NCBI GenBank assembly: GCA_037833965.1
Contig: AP031357.1
Span: 12,792,001-12,856,000 of the forward strand
DNA from: Marchantia polymorpha subsp. ruderalis
Lineage: Eukaryota; Streptophyta; Marchantiopsida; Marchantiales; Marchantiaceae
DNA length: 64,000 bases
Direction of reading: 5' to 3'
Part shown: positions 1 to 14,400 of the stretch, one piece after another
Layout of the letters: each line of letters starts with the position of its first letter
Numbering within the stretch: position 1 is the first letter of the stretch
Program-made: the position numbers and the translations under genes
Notes under the pieces: model-generated
The model's input: only the letters and a program-made list of their open reading frames with translations
Database searches by the model: none
Told to the model about the DNA's origin: nothing

Positions 1-3000
1 AGAGGTGACACACTGAGATAAAAATAAATAATAATGAAGACCGCATCCGCAGTGCGAGGATGAACCCGAACGGTGAAATGAAGGTCGACTCCAGTAGCAT
101 CGCCGTCTGAAATATATACTGCGTCCCATGGAATACGTGAAATGGTCTTCTAACAACGGCGCAGGGCCCTTTTGGATTTGGTCAGTAGCACATACGGTCT
201 GAAATGATAAGCTCGAGTGTGCTGATTTACGACCATGTAAAAGTCGGGGTTTGTAATTCTAAACAGCTCTCCACGCTCCCATATGCTCATACACAGTGGC
301 TGTTGCGCTCCAGTCGCCCGCCCGAAAATGAAGGATTTGGTGGAGGAGCCGCTAGAATAACGTGCTGTTATTACCTCCGCCAGGCAGTAAGTTCGTGCTT
401 GGAGTACTCTGAAGAAGTCTATCTTAATATAGCGGTGACCCCTACGAGCCACAGAAAGGTTGCCCTTCATAAATAGCTTTCTGAGGCCTGGTGGTACCCA
501 GTTCAGCCTGAGATCGCCGACGTCGACCAGAATCGCTCTCCACTTAGCGACTTCCACATCCGTTCAAGTTTAGCAGGATAAGCCATTTCGGGCAGACCAG
601 CACCGGCGGACTTATGTCCCGACTCCCGAGCCATGGCGAGGTAAAATTAGAAATTTCCACGTGCCGTACCGGTAAACTTTCATTACTGCCGATAAAAAGG
701 GACGAATTGAACACCGATTACATAAATAGAGCGCAATGTCATTGGCGCATGTGGTTCAACCCGGTAGCTTCTAGAGGGTAGGATTGAAAAGGACCGTCGG
801 CTATTTTTCTGAGCCCCGTCTGGCCCACCCTTACTTTTCCGCTGTGCATCGGCTCCCGAGGCTGCATGCGTGCGGTCGCGGCGAGACGAGACCGGCGGGG
901 ACAAAGAGATGATGGACGAACGGTGAGTCGAGATCAAACAACGACGACGGGGCTCGCCCCGACCCTGCCGGTGACAGTAACCCTCGGTCACGGTAACATG
1001 CCTTCCAATTGATTTCTCACAGGCTTGAGTTCCTCGTCCATACCATGAGAAATGCATGGAAAGGGCAAAGGACTACCTGCCTGATCCTATGCGTTAAATA
1101 AAGTGGATGGGATGCGATGGGATGGGATGAGAGGGACCTAGCATTGAACACTGCAGCTCGCAGGCCTGGTGATGGGTAGTAGATTTTTTCCCTGTTTCTA
1201 CTGCTGCCAGTTGTTTTTACTGTCAGCGTTTTCCGTAAAGTGATCCGGCGAGCAACATAGCGCATCTCTTTCGCGGACTCAAGTTCTATCCGCCTGGTTC
1301 TCGATGCTTTTCACCGTGCCCTACGCTCGGAAGCTCTCGAAATCAGTCAACTGAAGAACGCATTTTTGTTTCTCGCCCCGTTTTTAGCAGAGAGCTGCCT
1401 TTTTCGCTTAAAAAAAACATACATCAAACTTCCACCATATTAGCCCGGACTAGAAAATACATTGTATAATCCCTCAGCTCCCCCATCCGAATATTGTGTG
1501 AATGACAACATTCGGATCCACGCAAAACTAGAGCTGCGAAGCGTTCCGGCGTTCTTTCGTTTCTCTCAGTGGAAATCGCTTTCTTGATAAGGACTTTCCT
1601 TGGTGGGCCTATTGTTGATCCATGGTACTCAGGATAAGAAGATTATTTGCAGAGTCTAGCAATCTGTGGATATTTGCCTTTGAGCACATCACATATGTGG
1701 AAATGAATATTCCAGATTGGCCTATTTGCGTTTGCAATGTACCAATAGAAGTGAACTCGTGAACAGACCTTTTTGAGTTCATATTTTATTGATACTCAAA
1801 AGTAGTCGCTCACTGCGGATCCCTTCTCTAAGATTGGACACTGACATTCTGATCCAAGGATAGTATTACGATTTACCAGCAAAGCTATCTTCGTTTATAT
1901 TTTAATATGTATAAGATTAGATGAGATTGGAAGAGAACTTTATGTTTATGGCTCACATCAGGTCCTGTCAAAATTTGTGTGATTGCGTTGGTAGGGTTAT
2001 TCCATGTAGCATGCACGCCACCGAGAGTTTTTCAACATTACTTTTCAACCAAATCAAGATAGGCTCGGAAGCGTAGATGATTGAACAGCGAGTATACCCG
2101 ATCTTTAGCACAAGTAGTTGTTATCACCCTATGTGCATCATAACGCATGTGAGTACACCTGAAGTGATTATTGACCATATACGTATAGAAATAACGTATA
2201 CAGGTCACCTAACTTCACATCCTCCTTAACACTTGATGCACAAATTATATGTGGAAGTAGGGAAGTAAAAGCGTGGTTTCGAGTTTCACATTTTTTCTCC
2301 TATGGCTACTTTAGGCATAGCTATACTTTAAATAAGTGTCTCTAATTCGAATGCATGCTAGCTCTGGGACCGCAGCTGGATGGACGATAGATAGATTTTC
2401 AAAGGCAAAAGAAGTGGAGGAAAAATATCTGTGCGACGAGCATGGAATGACATCTATAATGTGTATACCAACCACTCTATACATACGAGGAGGCTGGCAT
2501 TAATACGATGTACCGTTGTCATTGTTGTGTCGACCGTCTCTCCGTGTCCAGTACTGTACATGGTGTTACCATCTTCATCACCATGCCTACATGAGCTAGG
2601 GTATAAAGCCTAGATTCACTTTCATCACCACATTACAGAGTAGGCAAACCGGTAGAATTGGTCAATAATAACTTTGAGTTCTCTGCACTGCACAATCGTC
2701 CACACGCGTACAGAATATCCATGTATACATGTATATCATTTTCTTCGAGCAATGATTAACGGAGTGTATACGTGCTTGCCTTACTTAGATGATCGCAATA
2801 TACCACATTAGTTTCTTTTTTTTGTGCCAGCCAACACAACCACTGTAGCCTGCTCTTTGTTGTGTGTGTACTTTCAAAGTTTGATAGACAGAGTACATCT
2901 TATCTCTACAAATCAGGTCAGTATATCTATTCCACGTGGATAAGTTACTACGTCTCCGAGGGACGGGAATGAGCAACCAACTTGTCAAAAGGTAGGCAGG

Positions 3001-3150
3001 GCCGACTGGACAAAGGGTCAAACGTAATAGCCCAGAGAATCGCCTCGTTGGATGTTGTGAAGCTTCCACAGGTTGATTTCCTCCCTACAGAGGGCGAGAA
3101 AATAAAGCCCTTTTTCTCCCTCCTTTGGGTAATAAAAGTTTCGATATATA
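1..3150. other. Moderate-GC region, no gene recognised
   Basis: Base composition is clearly higher in G+C than the block that follows. The longest open frame (minus strand, 150-557, 135 codons) has no motif I recognise, no obvious splice partners, and a plus-strand frame open across the same bases. A short imperfect GATGG-rich run lies near 1105-1130. I see no retroelement domain and no RNA gene. It may hold introns or intergenic sequence of a gene whose exons I cannot see. Confidence 0.4.
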
Positions 3151-6100
3151 CTTCTTCAAACTCTTATCCATTTATATAGTAGTTATTTCATTCTAATTCA
3201 AACAAAAAAAGTATTAGATTACATCCATCGAGTGGAGTTTATCTGCTCGCTCGTATGTACCAAGCAAGATGGAGAATAGATGCACGGTGTTATGAATTGC
3301 TTCACGGCTATAGCGATAAGATCAAGAGTGGATATCTTACACCTAGCTATTCGTCCTCCTTGAAACAATTGTCATGCCCGGTTTTTCAGCGTGTTTGTTT
3401 TATCTGAATACCCTCATATCACTCGGTTTTTTTAATACTTAACAAAAAGTTAAGCTCCATTAGTGTCATTCTCTTTATGTAGATGTTTCTGAACAGCCTT
3501 TAATTCTAAAATCGGATGCTAAATATATAGAACCAAATTTATTTTGAAAAAAAACGGAATTTAAATTTTATTTACAAAATCAATTTGAAAAACCTGAAGA
3601 AAAAACGCTACTGCATTGATAAGAAAAAATTTCATAAAAATAGAAAATTATCAAACACATATGACCCAGCAGTAGTACTGTACATCTTCAGCCCCCAAGT
3701 TAATGGCTTGATGTTGAATTTTCTTCTCATGCTTCTCAATGTGAGATAATAATAAAGCATTTTTGCCACAATTCATAGCCGTAGAGTCTTGGTATTCACT
3801 GCAAGTTTCATAGCATAATTTGCTTCACTTTGACAACGTTCTGCTTGGAATTAAAAAATATTCGCAATGTTCCCTCCATTTGCAGCTCTTTCTCTCTAGT
3901 TCATTAATGCATACTTGATCTATTATTCATCAATTCATGTTTGAGCTAATTGCAGCTTTACTTCAAAAAAAGTCTAGAGTATGGCTTTGAAATAACCTTT
4001 TCATATTGCATATCTTTCTTTTATCAATGCAGAGGAGCACTCATCCTCTTGTTATAATTGATGGTCTTTTTATCATAATGATTACACAAATGATTAATCT
4101 TTGATATGTTGTAAAAATGAACTCAACACGTGAAGTGATTCTCTTTGATCATTCAATACCTCATGGAGAGGAATAGAATTTTGATTGTATTATAAGATCA
4201 TGAAAAGCATCAACGTGATCTCATGATTTTGAAGCTTATCAGTTTTAATAATTGTGTAGAGGCAATCTAACCATTGAAATAATTATAATTTGTTGAATAT
4301 TATCTTTGTAATCACAATCTCTTGATGAAATTATAATAAAGATGTAACATCAATGTGTTTATATTACCCTTTTAGTATGTTCTTTCTTTCTTCTTCTGTA
4401 TTTGACATCACATCAGGAAGAAATAAATTTGGTGGCTCACAAAATTGTCACAAATTGAGCAATTTTTTTCTCAAAAACTTTAGCTTTTAGCATTTTTTTT
4501 TAGCTAACGTTCACATAGAATAATATGACAATGTCTACTGCACCTAAAAATATAAAGTCTATATAGATATATCTCTCTTTTAGATGACTTTTCTTCATCT
4601 ACTTATCTAATCGTAATTCAATCTTCTTTTGTAAAACATAAATGACAAACTACTTCTTTGATGTAATTCTACACCAACATTTTGTTATCTTTAGAAAAGC
4701 TATGAGCACAAAGTGAAAAAAATGCTGGAGTTTGACCATTATTTTGTTGGCCTACACTCCAATTTATTTTGTAAACGTGACTCCACACTTAAAATTTTTC
4801 ATGATAGAAATCCTTTTGTATAAAACCAAACCTTTTTTAGCCTTAATCACACTACTCTTTGATCTTCTTCTATATCCCTTGCTCTTGCTTCTTCTAGTAA
4901 AATATACATGCTTCAAAGTTTGCAAAATTTGAATATTATTTTTTAGTTAATTTGTGTCTCAAATTTTTATTAATAGAAAATTAATATTATTTTTTAAAAA
5001 ATTATTATTTTAGTTACACATTAAGATCATTGTCAGTGTTTTTTAGTTCAATGAATTTCAACACTTCAAGAATATGGCTTGATTTAAAAAGTTGATTACA
5101 TTGTTAACTCTGATTGTGTTGTCGTATAGTCTTCCAGAAAAATATGATACTAACTTTACAATCTTCAATAAAGATTTGATAACATTCATTATGAATTTGT
5201 AGTATTCTGAATGCAAGTTAATTTTTAAGAAATTCTGGATTGACTTTTAGATAAGCAGCACCAATGCGTTGCCTGTAATTCTTTCTTAAAAATATGACTA
5301 TGGATTTCATTGCTTATAACCTCTTTACTCAATGTATGGTTTCACACTAGAAAAAAATAATAGTGTAGATTTTGAAACTACATAATTATTTTGATTATAA
5401 AATATTGAAGATTGTGAAAACAAGGATGATGATTTGTGAGAGTCTTATCATGTCTTATCACTTATTATGTGACCAAAGTCGAGGATCTTATGTAGAGTCA
5501 TGCATTGAGCTCCAAAATTTTACCCATACTCAACTCATATCATAAGTGGATCAACTATAACCACCCATTACCCATGAATACTTATCCAACTCATATCCAT
5601 GAATACAACACCAAATAAAGTTACTTAAAAACATTTGAAGTGTTTTTAAAACAAGTGACACGCCAATGATTTATTTTAAATAGTTAAATACAAATGTCAC
5701 AATTAGAACGAGAAAAAAATTTGGACACTTGAAGTTTCACTTCAAGCTGTGAAATTGTGTTCAACCAACAAGTCGATAAGAACATGAATAGCTTTAGCAG
5801 AATCATCAACAGATGGAACGAGAGAAGTACAAATGATGTGACAAGAGTTTTATGATCAGAATTTTGAGAAGAAATTTCTGGAAGTATAAAGTTTCACTTC
5901 AAGCTACAAAATTGTGTTTAATCAACAATATGATAAAAACATGAACAAGTGATAGATCTACAATCAGTACATAATGTCACTATATGCAAGTGAGCTCTTC
6001 AAACACGTAACATGGCCATTGCCCAAACAGAATGTTCCATGATTTTTGGATGTAGTCTCTTGATTGACTCCATTTGTCGACCCCGGAAAAGTTGCGAAAG

Positions 6101-7039
6101 AATTTTTTCTGAAGATGGACATCACAATCCTGCATTGGGTACCCAATACACACTCACGCATCCTAGCCCATATTCATTATCCATCCATTTACCCATGGGT
6201 ATGGGTGGATATTCGGTACACATTGCAAGAATCAAGTATTATGATAACACTGGAACTCAAAGCAAATAATCACACAATTAGGCTATGTGTTTTGATCACT
6301 AGTTGATGAGTATGATCATTATCATAAAAATCTTCATACATTTGCTAACACTCATTTCTATTGTTGTATTAAGTTTTTTCATTCTCTCACACTATAAGAT
6401 TTTTCCATAAAAATTGCTGCTAGTGACTACTTTCACTTGGTAATATCTTTTGAAATAAAAAATTTAAGAGTAAAAAATAATTTATACTTTTAAAATATCA
6501 GTCTTTTTATTTCTCTTTGAGAACTTTGATACTACATTTTATAGATGGCGAAAAAATGCCAAAATAAAAGTACTGTAGAAGTAAAATAAAAATTATCGTT
6601 TATCTCAATGAGCTACATTCAATAAAGAATAAACATTAATTGAATCTGTATTATATCATGAATTATGAAAGCTAACTTTAGCTTTCATATTTTACATAGT
6701 CTAAGAGAAAATTTTGATAATGATAATAATCAAAATAATCAAAAAAAAAATAAAAATTAAGTTGATTTTTATTAAAAATTTGAATATATAAACATATATG
6801 ATTGTTTTCATTTATACATTATAATATAATTATGCAATAAATATATATTTATAATATTAGAATAAAATTATTTTAAACTAAACATAAGAAAATTTTAAGA
6901 TTTTGAATATTTTGAGGAAAATCTAACATTTTTATTTTTAAACTATAGTTAACTACAAATAATTCGTAGCCAAAACAAGATAGAATAAAAAAGAAATATA
7001 TTAACTCTATATATAAAAAAATAAAGAGGTAATGAAAAT
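3150..7039. other. AT-rich block, first part; no gene recognised
   Basis: The sequence is strongly AT-rich with stops in all frames. Two diverged copies of a roughly 65-base segment lie about 150 bases apart (about 5726-5795 and 5880-5950); both contain a short palindrome built on ACTTCAAG/CTTGAAGT. Around 5510-6220 there are several CCCAT/ATGGG words, again without a readable protein. Because the neighbouring stretch resolves into decayed retroelements, this part is probably also old transposon sequence, but I cannot show it. Confidence 0.4.
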
Positions 7040-7560
7040 GATACAAAATGCTAACTGAGCTCTTGATGCAAAACTTGCAATCTAGCATAACATTTTGTAA
7101 AAATCTTCACCAGAATAATTTCATTCAACACATCAGATACATCAAGTGTATTGTCAATCTTGACATGCTAGTTCTTTTAACAGATGTTTCATCAAATGAT
7201 ATTTCATGTCAATGTCTTTCACTTTACATTTCTTAATTTCTAGCAAAATTTAACTCATTTTGACTATGAAAATGAAGATTGATCACCTTGTGTTTCATTC
7301 CCAACTCAATGATAAACCTATTCAAATGAATAATTTTCATTGCTACTTTTGTTGCCACTATATATTCAATTTTTGTTGCGGATTGAGCTACGCACTTCAA
7401 CAAAATACATATACAATTAATACATCAATTATAAAAAGTGAACACATTTAGCTTTTCTTAATTCAACATGTATCTATTCATGTTGCTCATAGTTAGAGCA
7501 ATGTCAAATTTTGTGCATACCATCAAATACATAAACCTTTTCACAATTTTATCATAAAAA
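7040..7560 (-). pseudogene. Decayed Ty1/copia RNase H region (antisense)
   Basis: Read on the minus strand, fragments of the C-terminal half of a copia polyprotein appear in the right order. Around 7540-7450 there is a segment like the RT/RNase H connection (…MYLMVCTKLDIAL…). Around 7395-7340 is VAQSATKIEYIVATKVAMK, the degenerate form of the copia RNase H block that normally reads VALSTTEAEYIAA. Around 7290-7240 is LHFHSQNELNFARN, normally LHCDSQSALHLAKN; the first catalytic-type Asp is now His. Further down, a trace of the RTKHIDVRYHFIR block is visible. Stops interrupt every frame. This is an old dead element; only the RNase H end is legible. Confidence 0.7.
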
Positions 7561-7689
7561 AAGAATGAGATTTTTTTTTCACAACTATAACTATTTTTAA
7601 TTAGTTGAATTAGAACAAAAAATTACTCAACAAAAATATACAATTATAATATGGTGAATTATCTATAGTTGCTATGCCAACAATTCATG

Positions 7690-7966
7690 TGTTGGTGAGG
7701 TAAGTTTTGAGTGTGTTAGTTAATGTATATATTTAGAGCAACACTTTAGCCGTTAGTGGGCTTGTGGAAGTTATACGTCATGTCATCAATTCACTAGAAG
7801 TGTATTGAATGATGCAAAAAAATCATATATTATTGTACTTGTTTGTAAGGTCTATATAAAATAGAGCAAAATCATTATAGGTTTCATCTCTAGAGTTGTA
7901 TATGATTATTGATTGATCTACTTTCTTAATTTTTATTGTTACAATGATATCATTGTTAATATCACA
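7690..7966 (+). repeat. Decayed gypsy 5' LTR and primer-site relic
   Basis: This stretch aligns by eye with the LTR-like sequence at about 34030-34380. Shared landmarks in order are GAGTGTGTTAGTT, a block ending in GTGGGCTTG (GTGTGCTTG in the other copy), TTGTACTTGTT, and a TATA-type GCTATATAA/TCTATATAA. Near 7952-7966 the sequence resembles a degraded initiator-Met primer site. The position, about 2 kb upstream of a gypsy RT relic in the same orientation, fits a 5' LTR. No matching 3' LTR was found. The copy is much richer in A+T than its counterpart. Confidence 0.5.
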
Positions 7967-10008
7967 ATGAACGATTTTCAATTTGTTTGATATTCATTTT
8001 TTTACAAGAAATTTTTTATATATATACATTGTGGCATATTGGATTGCAAATTTTCAGATTCAAATGATGGAGTCAAAAGTGTCATTGATATTTTAAAGAA
8101 GATTTAAAGTGTGAATTGTATCATATATTGTATCATCTACTATACATATTAGATGTTTGATGTATTTAAAGTGTGAATATATTTTTTTATTCAATTCAAA
8201 CAATATATTCAGTAGAAAGAAATTTTATTGTAAGAAATTAAGATAAATTATTATGAAAGCATTTTTAGTTCTTTAAAAATTGAATAATCATGATATTAAT
8301 CTTATAGTAGAATTAGTGAGAAAAACTATGATAACATCATTTGACATAAAACAAATTTTATCATGATTGAAATTATGTTGTTGAGTTGAAAAATGCAATA
8401 ATAAAATAACACACAAAGTTATGGAAGATAAGATATTTGTAGTAGAATGTGAGAAAGAAAAGAGTTTTTAAGTTAAAGAGATGGAGATTGAAACTAAAAC
8501 ATTCAAGAATCAAATTTAACTAGAATCAAATCCTATTAATATTAAAGAATCAAATACCAAAAAATTTCAAACAAATTAAAGATAAGATTAATCTCTTGCT
8601 CCCAATGGAAAAGTCATGTAAGGTGAAAATTAACAAGAATAGTAGAGCAATGGAGAGTTAAGAAGTTTGGATCATACAGATTACTCTACATTTGTCTCAA
8701 TACCATGTTTTAAGTTTTATTGCATGAATGTTTATGAAATTTATATCATGAATAAGTTTCTCACATAATACAATTCATGGAAACTAATTGCTATCAAAAC
8801 AAGGTAGTACAATTTTGTGGAGTAAAATGTAGGAGAGATTTTTAAAAATAATAATTTTAATTGTTGATTTTTTTAACAACAAAAATAAATTTTTGAAATA
8901 GAAAGTAGACAATATAAGCAAAGCAAAAACATAAGATGTGAGAATTTCAATTTCCTTCAAATCATCATCTAACTCTAGATCAATGAAAGTTAATTGAAGA
9001 TTGATATCTTTGACGTCAAAAATCTATACATCACCACAAGAATCAACATCAAGATTTACAAGTAAGACTAGACAATTATTGACTTCAAATCTTGAAGAAT
9101 GATGTGCAAATAGTGAAATGGTTTTAAGAAGCAAAAGTTTGTGATATTATTAATAACATGCATACAAGAGAATGAGTCATATTGCTAAATCCTGCCAAAC
9201 TTGATAAAAAACACAAGGAGAAATTCCAATGCAATAACTTTATTATAATAAAGTGAAGAACGCATAATATAATGAAACTAAAAAAGTTGTTTTAGAAAAC
9301 AAAAATCATCAATAAACTTATATTACGATCTTATCGATTTCACAAAGCAAAGAAAAGTCAGAAAAAGAAAAGAGACAATGGTTGGAAACTTGTTAAGGAT
9401 AAAAAAAATCCAATTGATTGTCATTGCAATGATTGAAAATACAAGATGAAAGTTTTGAGCAACAAAAAACATTCCATCACAAACCGTTGCAATGAAATTA
9501 GATATTGATGAAGAATATGAATGAAGAAAAATATTGCCAAGGAGCAAATTAAAGCAATAAAAACATTATCACAAAATGTAAAGTTAACATAAATTATGTA
9601 AACACAAATAGAAGATTAAATTGTGATTTATTTTTTTAGCTCAATATGATATCATCTTATGAATGCCATGAATGTAGCAAATTAATATGAAGATAGATTG
9701 AAAAGAAGAGTGAAAATATCATAGAGTTCAAATTATAATTCAAATAGTAATTTATTACTTTTTATGATGAAGTGATATATGTTTTCTAAGACTTATAAGA
9801 ATTTGTGTTGAAATCAAAGATATATTTTGAATTTCTAAAATGATAAATTTATGAAATCTAAAGATGTTTTATCAAATGATATACCTATGTAAATCATCAA
9901 AAAGTTGTGTAAATCACAAGATTAAAATAATATCTAAAATCATGCAAACTTGCAAAAATTCATATTGTTAAGTTTCAATTGAAAGAATGAAAAGTTCAAG
10001 CAGAATAG
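7967..10008 (+). other. Probable decayed gag region of the gypsy relic
   Basis: AT-rich with stops in all frames. It lies between the LTR relic and the RT relic of the same orientation, which is where gag and protease would be. I could not read any gag, zinc-knuckle or protease motif, so the assignment rests only on position. Confidence 0.25.
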
Positions 10009-11450
10009 ATGTTGAACAAAGGTTTTATTCAACCAAATGTTTCACCTTGTGAAAGCTCTAGTGCTATTCATAAAAAATATTAATGTGAACATGAGATTGT
10101 GCATTACTTATTATGAATTGAATCAACAAACAATGAAAAGCAAGTATATATTATCTCCTTTGAAGAACTTGTTTGATCGCCATTAGAGAGCAAAGTAGTT
10201 CATCAAACTGGATTCAACAAGCAATTACAACTAAATTCAAATTGCAAACAAAAATATTCACAAGATCATATTTTATATTAGTTATTATTACTTTGAATAT
10301 CAGATGATGCTTTTTGATTTTATAATACATTTGTTAAATTCAAGAGTTTGATGAATGATGTTTTTTACCTATCTAGACAATATTGTTCCTAACTAAATAG
10401 CTCTTTAGGATTCACTGTTCTTTCACAAATTTATGAAAGAGATTATTCATGTAATTTAAGTCTTGAAATTTATTCTAGACAAAGATCAAATATGAAGATG
10501 AAAAATAGTTTAAGAGTTAGTTTTTCAAACATTTAAAGATGTTTTATTATAAGCATTTATTTTTAAATAGTACAATTATAATTGATCTATCAAGTAAACT
10601 ATTGATGTGTCAAATATAACAATGGTTGAAATATTTGATTAAAAATAAGAGCATATATGAGATCTAGTTGTTTTTTTTCTCAAGAATTGATGGTAGCAAA
10701 ATAAAATCACCACACAAACAAACAAGACAAATCATCTATTTTCTTGCCAAGAAAACATTGGAAACATTATTTGTAATTGTATATCCATAAAGTATTCATG
10801 ATGGTGATATACAATAAATCATTCATTTATCTAAGAACTGAAAAGAATTTGTTTAAACAAAAAACTTCATATTCATAGTGGATGAAAGCACCGCAGCACA
10901 TATAAGATATGTGAAGGGCAAAAACAACTTGCAAATGCTTTTTATAACAAGATAAATCTCAATTATGTTGCAAAACTGAATATTCAAATTGATAAGTGAA
11001 TCAAAATGAATAATGCCACAAATGAGGATGAACATATTATGAAAATATCATATGCGAGACAGGTGGATACTGCTTATGGTTTGACGTTTCACAAGTAGCT
11101 TAAATAGATTCCGTAAGACCAAGAGTAACACACAATCAAAAAATTCTGATACATTTAGAAGTGGTAAATTTCTTGAAGAGCATAAAATGAATGTATTGTT
11201 GCTGTAAAAAACTATATGATGTAAAGAATATGTTAACATTTTGTAGCTTGCCAGCCGGTTTATTCTATCATAGACAACAATAGGAACATGTCATCTTGGA
11301 TGTTGTATGTGAATTACAAAAAAATTGGTTAAAAACTGATTCAATAGCGGTTTTTGTGTATAAATTGAACAAGATAATTCACATCTAGCATATAAAAAAA
11401 CAATGACAAGGCCATTACTTGTTCAACTAATATATAGATAGGATAAAAAT
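10009..11450 (+). pseudogene. Decayed Ty3/gypsy pol (RT to integrase)
   Basis: Several conserved gypsy pol blocks appear in order, in shifting frames. At 10009-10070 LNKGFIQPNVSPCESSS matches the RT block that usually reads LL.KGFIRPS.SPWGAPV. At about 10085-10195 degenerate forms of LCIDYRALNK.T.KN.YPLP..DDLFD are readable (LCITYYELNQQT…NLFDR). At 10300-10385 there is a trace of the FG/NAPATF…MNDVF…YLD block just before the catalytic aspartates. The RNase H part (10450-11200) is not legible. At 11235-11400 the integrase entry reads SLPAGLF…EHVILDVV…TDSIAVFVYKLNKIIHI, keeping the first catalytic Asp. The last segment matches a much less decayed fragment at 34396-34450. The element is long dead. 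Confidence 0.75.
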
Positions 11451-14400
11451 AATTTTATTTATCTTTCATCTTCAAACTCGTATTTTATTTTTGAATGAAA
11501 TTTTCTTTTAAACTCTAATGTTACATCAATTGCATCAATTAGATATTGGAATGTCACTAGTTTGATTTAAATTAGTAAAAAATTCATGCTTTTCTATAAT
11601 TGTCCATGTTGAATTTGTCAAACACACGTTTTTGACTTGATTCAATTATAGTTTAAATTTTTTTGACTTTTTAATCCTAGTATTTTTGTAAAGTTATTCA
11701 AATATTTTATTTGTATGACACACTTCAGCTAAATTTTGAATCTGTTGACGTCAAATTGATTCTTCGAAATAATAAGCATGTTGGTCACGTAGAGCATCAT
11801 CATAACAAGATTGAAGATCTTATCATTCTTATTTTTTAACTATACACATTGATCAAACACACTCCAAAATCTAGATGTCCGGCTTGATATCGTGCAAAAC
11901 CAAATTTGACTCGTCGTAGCTACTGAAGGGATAAAGCATCATTTGATTGCTACACACAATTATCTAGATTATTACTTAATTTTTTTGGTGTATCATTTTT
12001 TATCCAGCGTCTTTCTTTGAGTTTTTTTTGAAAGAAAAAACTTTTCTTCTCATCAGAGAGTTATCTACACGAGGTATGATTTTTCATATTTTGCACGCTC
12101 AAGAGATGGAATGGAGCCATGATGGAATCAAGATGTTATCTTATAGAGAAACATATGAATTGTCTTCAACATCAATCTAACTTTGATCAACAAACGCATT
12201 GATTGCACAAATAAAAACAACAATCAAGTTTTATATGATCATTTTTGTCTTCAATCCTAAAGTAAATTCATTATCCCAAAGGCTTTAAAATCACATTTAG
12301 TGTTATAATCTTTATAATTGTGATCATTAGACAAGCGTGAGTGTTGTTGGCCCAAATTTGCGCCTTGTCGATCACCATAGTTGTAGTCTGCCAAACACAA
12401 TATTGTCATTGAACTTTGAGGCAAATATACATCTTACCATGTTCAAAAACCTGATGTTTATGCGGGAGCAAAGGATGATTATGATGTATCTTTATAACTA
12501 CAATCAAATCACGATCGTGTGCACCATCCATTGTGGATTCAAATTCGATCTGATATCAATCCTAAAAGCAAGATTAAGCAACCAACACACATAGATACAC
12601 AATGTTGAGCCAACATACATGGTTCGTCACTTGCACGTGAACCATAAGATTTTTACTGAAATCTACAAAATGTTTGATGCGCGCTATGGCTTGCTTTACT
12701 TTACATATTAGAAAGTAAAATTTTAATCCTAACTCTGACTATGATCAAGTTAGGTAGATAAGAATTTAGGTTAATCATAGTTAGGTTTAGCTAAACTAAC
12801 TTGAATTAATTTGAAATTTGAAGTAATACTAACAAATATTGAAGTAAAGAAATTTTGTAGATAAAATATATGACAATTCAATCCTTACATAATATTTGAA
12901 AATAAAAAGTAAATAGGTTTGAACAAAGTTGAACAATTAATATACAAAAATAAGAAATAAATATAATTGTTATAATATATAGTTTGATTGTCATCAAAAT
13001 ACATCATAAAAATGAATAGAAGGAGATTTTTTATTAAATATGAAATAAAAGATTAAAAATTTCAACTGGTTTAGAATAATATTAAACTTTTTTTCAAATA
13101 AAATCCATATTTTCTTAAAAAATCATATAAAAATTCAATATAGTAAGTTTAAATAATATATCTTTTCAACTTTTAGTCAAAATGCATCTTAATTTGCGAC
13201 AAGTCAAAGAATAAGCTTGAGTTTGTTAAGTAAAGTATGAGTTTGTTGGCCGCATAAATAACTTTATCTCAAATTTTCAGTTTTTAATTTTATGATTTTT
13301 TTATATAAATTATCGTAAGATTAAAAAAATTATAAAAGTGTTGGATTTTAAAGATAGATGAAAATCTTGGATTATGGATTGGAAAAATACCTTGTAAAAC
13401 ATTTAATTTTTAAAAAATATATAAGTAAAGAAATTGTAAATTAAATTAAATTAGATTAATCAAATTAATTGAAAAGATTATGTAAGTTAAGAAATTTTTT
13501 CAAACAAAACTCTTAAATTTCAATCAATCAAACATTTTAATTAACTTTAGCTTTTTCAAGTTATCAACAAGCTTCAATAGTTTTTTTATACAAATTATAA
13601 GAAATTTAAATAAAATGTCAAAATAGGTATACTTTACTGCAGTGAAATTAAAATCTAAAAAATTATCATAAAAAATAATAACTTTCATTCCATATTTTTT
13701 CTTGAAGTGATAAAAATATTATGAAAATGTATCATGAACTCAATTGCTGCTTTTTTAAAGAAATGTAGCATCATCAATGAGATGTTAACTCTAAAAAAAA
13801 TATGATTTAAGTCTATAGATTTTGTAAAATATAAGGTAATTTTGATACCTACATCGGTTAAATATAAATGTGAATTAATTTTTCTAAAAAATATTATTTA
13901 AGAAAAAAATCAATAAATATTTGATATATTGGTTTTTAAATCTATGAAATTAAAAAAAATTGGATATATAATTGAATTTTATTAAAAAATTAATATATTA
14001 AATTTTTATAAATTCAATTTTTTTATACTGAAAAATAAGAGTAAATCTATCAAAACCATATCTTTCAATAGTTGTCAAACATATGAAAAGCAATCTAATA
14101 TAAATTTATATTTAGAAATTATTTCTAGCAAATATTTAAATTTCAACTATCGAAATAATATAGTTTGTATATTTAATATCATCTCTTAATTTCATGAATT
14201 GTATTTTTTTACTTAAAAAAGTCATCATTACTGATTAATTTATTACATTTAAGTGATTTATGTTTATATTTATTTTATTAGATAATCCAAAATTTATGGA
14301 TGTAGAGCAATGGCTATTTAACGTGAAAATTTATTATTGTAATTTGAACAAATTTGCTCTATCAGTATGAATTCAAAATTTTAATATTGTATTAAATTTG

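Noticed and set aside
150..557. 135-codon minus-strand open frame as a gene
   Set aside because: No recognisable motif, another frame open on the opposite strand, and no splice partners; length alone is not enough in moderate-GC DNA.
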